A model generated the notes under the pieces. The model had not been told where the DNA came from. It saw nothing but the letters and a program-made list of their open reading frames with translations, and did no database searches. A DNA stretch of 64,000 nt from Syngnathus acus (lineage: Eukaryota; Chordata; Actinopteri; Syngnathiformes; Syngnathidae), in NCBI RefSeq assembly GCF_901709675.1, contig NC_051103.1, positions 111,501-175,500 on the forward strand, written 5' to 3'. This document shows, in pieces, positions 63,861 through 64,000 of the stretch. Numbering within the stretch: position 1 is the stretch's first letter; every line of letters starts with the position of its first letter. The translations under genes were made by a program, and so were the position numbers.

Positions 63861-64000
63861 GGGCAGGTCGGTGGCACACTGGTGAGCACATCCGCCTCAA
63901 AGTTAGGAGGGTGCCGGTTCTATTCCACCTCCGCCACTCCCTGTATGGAGTTTGCATGTTCTCCCCTTGCCTACGTCGGTTTTCTCCGGGCACTCCAGTT
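63861..64000 (+). repeat. tRNA-like interspersed repeat (SINE-type), cut by the window end
   Basis: GTCGGTGGCACACTGGTGAGCA resembles a pol III A-box region, and GGTTCTATTCC at about 63918 resembles a B box (one mismatch to GGTTCRANTCC). It is followed by GGAGTTTGCATGTTCTCCCC and GGTTTTCTCCGGGCACTCC, a tail I recognise from many fish genomes. No tRNA fold is claimed. Confidence 0.65.

Noticed and set aside
63861-64000. A tRNA gene
   Set aside because: A- and B-box-like motifs are present, but the B box has a mismatch, no cloverleaf is evident, and the sequence continues into a known-looking repeat tail.

Overview
The window looks like accessory (repeat-rich, probably intergenic or intronic) DNA from a ray-finned fish. 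The evidence is the mix of element families. Rex3 is present with its GATG-type tail. Several Rex1-type LINEs and fish-type L2 elements occur, the L2s ending in an AAAGCGCTATACAAATTTAA-like 3' end and ATT repeats. There are a sushi-type chromovirus, a second Ty3/gypsy element, a Penelope-like fragment, many hAT relics and MITEs, and 5S rRNA-like copies. I see no bacterial gene, operon or CRISPR array, and no complete host gene; three or four short exon-like stretches are the only host-gene candidates. Almost every coding region is a transposable-element gene broken by frameshifts, stops or later insertions.

Layout. 1-3016: unclassified sequence with a foldback, then a Rex1-type LINE. 3017-16425: one L2 element opened by a minus-strand Rex1-type LINE, which was itself opened by two small LINE fragments, a hAT element and a 2.6-kb LTR-like element. 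That LTR-like element holds a Jockey-like LINE, which holds a Rex3. Short target-site duplications or reading-frame continuity support most of these joins. 16430-23706: an older relative of the LTR-like element, a Penelope-like fragment, and a nearly complete sushi chromovirus with a hAT insertion in its integrase. 23707-27284: hAT MITE, telomere-like repeat, two 5S rRNA-like copies, unclassified AT-rich DNA and a 16-bp GC-rich minisatellite. 27285-36443: second Rex3, second sushi fragment, Rex1-type LINE and a near-full-length L2. 36444-46134: MITE ends, LINE and gypsy fragments, a TA-flanked inverted-repeat element, and a hAT gene split by a complete 2.18-kb copy of the LTR-like element. 47103-55215: a complete gypsy element with matching 5-bp target duplications, interrupted by a Rex1-type LINE and by a hAT MITE that itself contains a mariner-type MITE. 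55951-56444: a recent 494-bp duplication of the right end of that region. 59957-61161: a small inverted-repeat element with a THAP-domain exon on one strand, a second gene start on the other, and mirrored CCATCTTGG promoter-like motifs. 61770-64000: gypsy integrase tail, an internally deleted L2 between 43-bp inverted arms, and a tRNA-like repeat running off the end.

How it works together: the genes do not form a pathway. The region is a stratified record of transposition. Insertions can be ordered from the inside out, with L2 oldest, then Rex1-type, then LTR-like, then the Jockey-like LINE, and Rex3 youngest. The best candidates for new biology are the convergent THAP element, the unplaced 2.2-2.6 kb LTR-like family, and the mirrored L2 deletion derivative.
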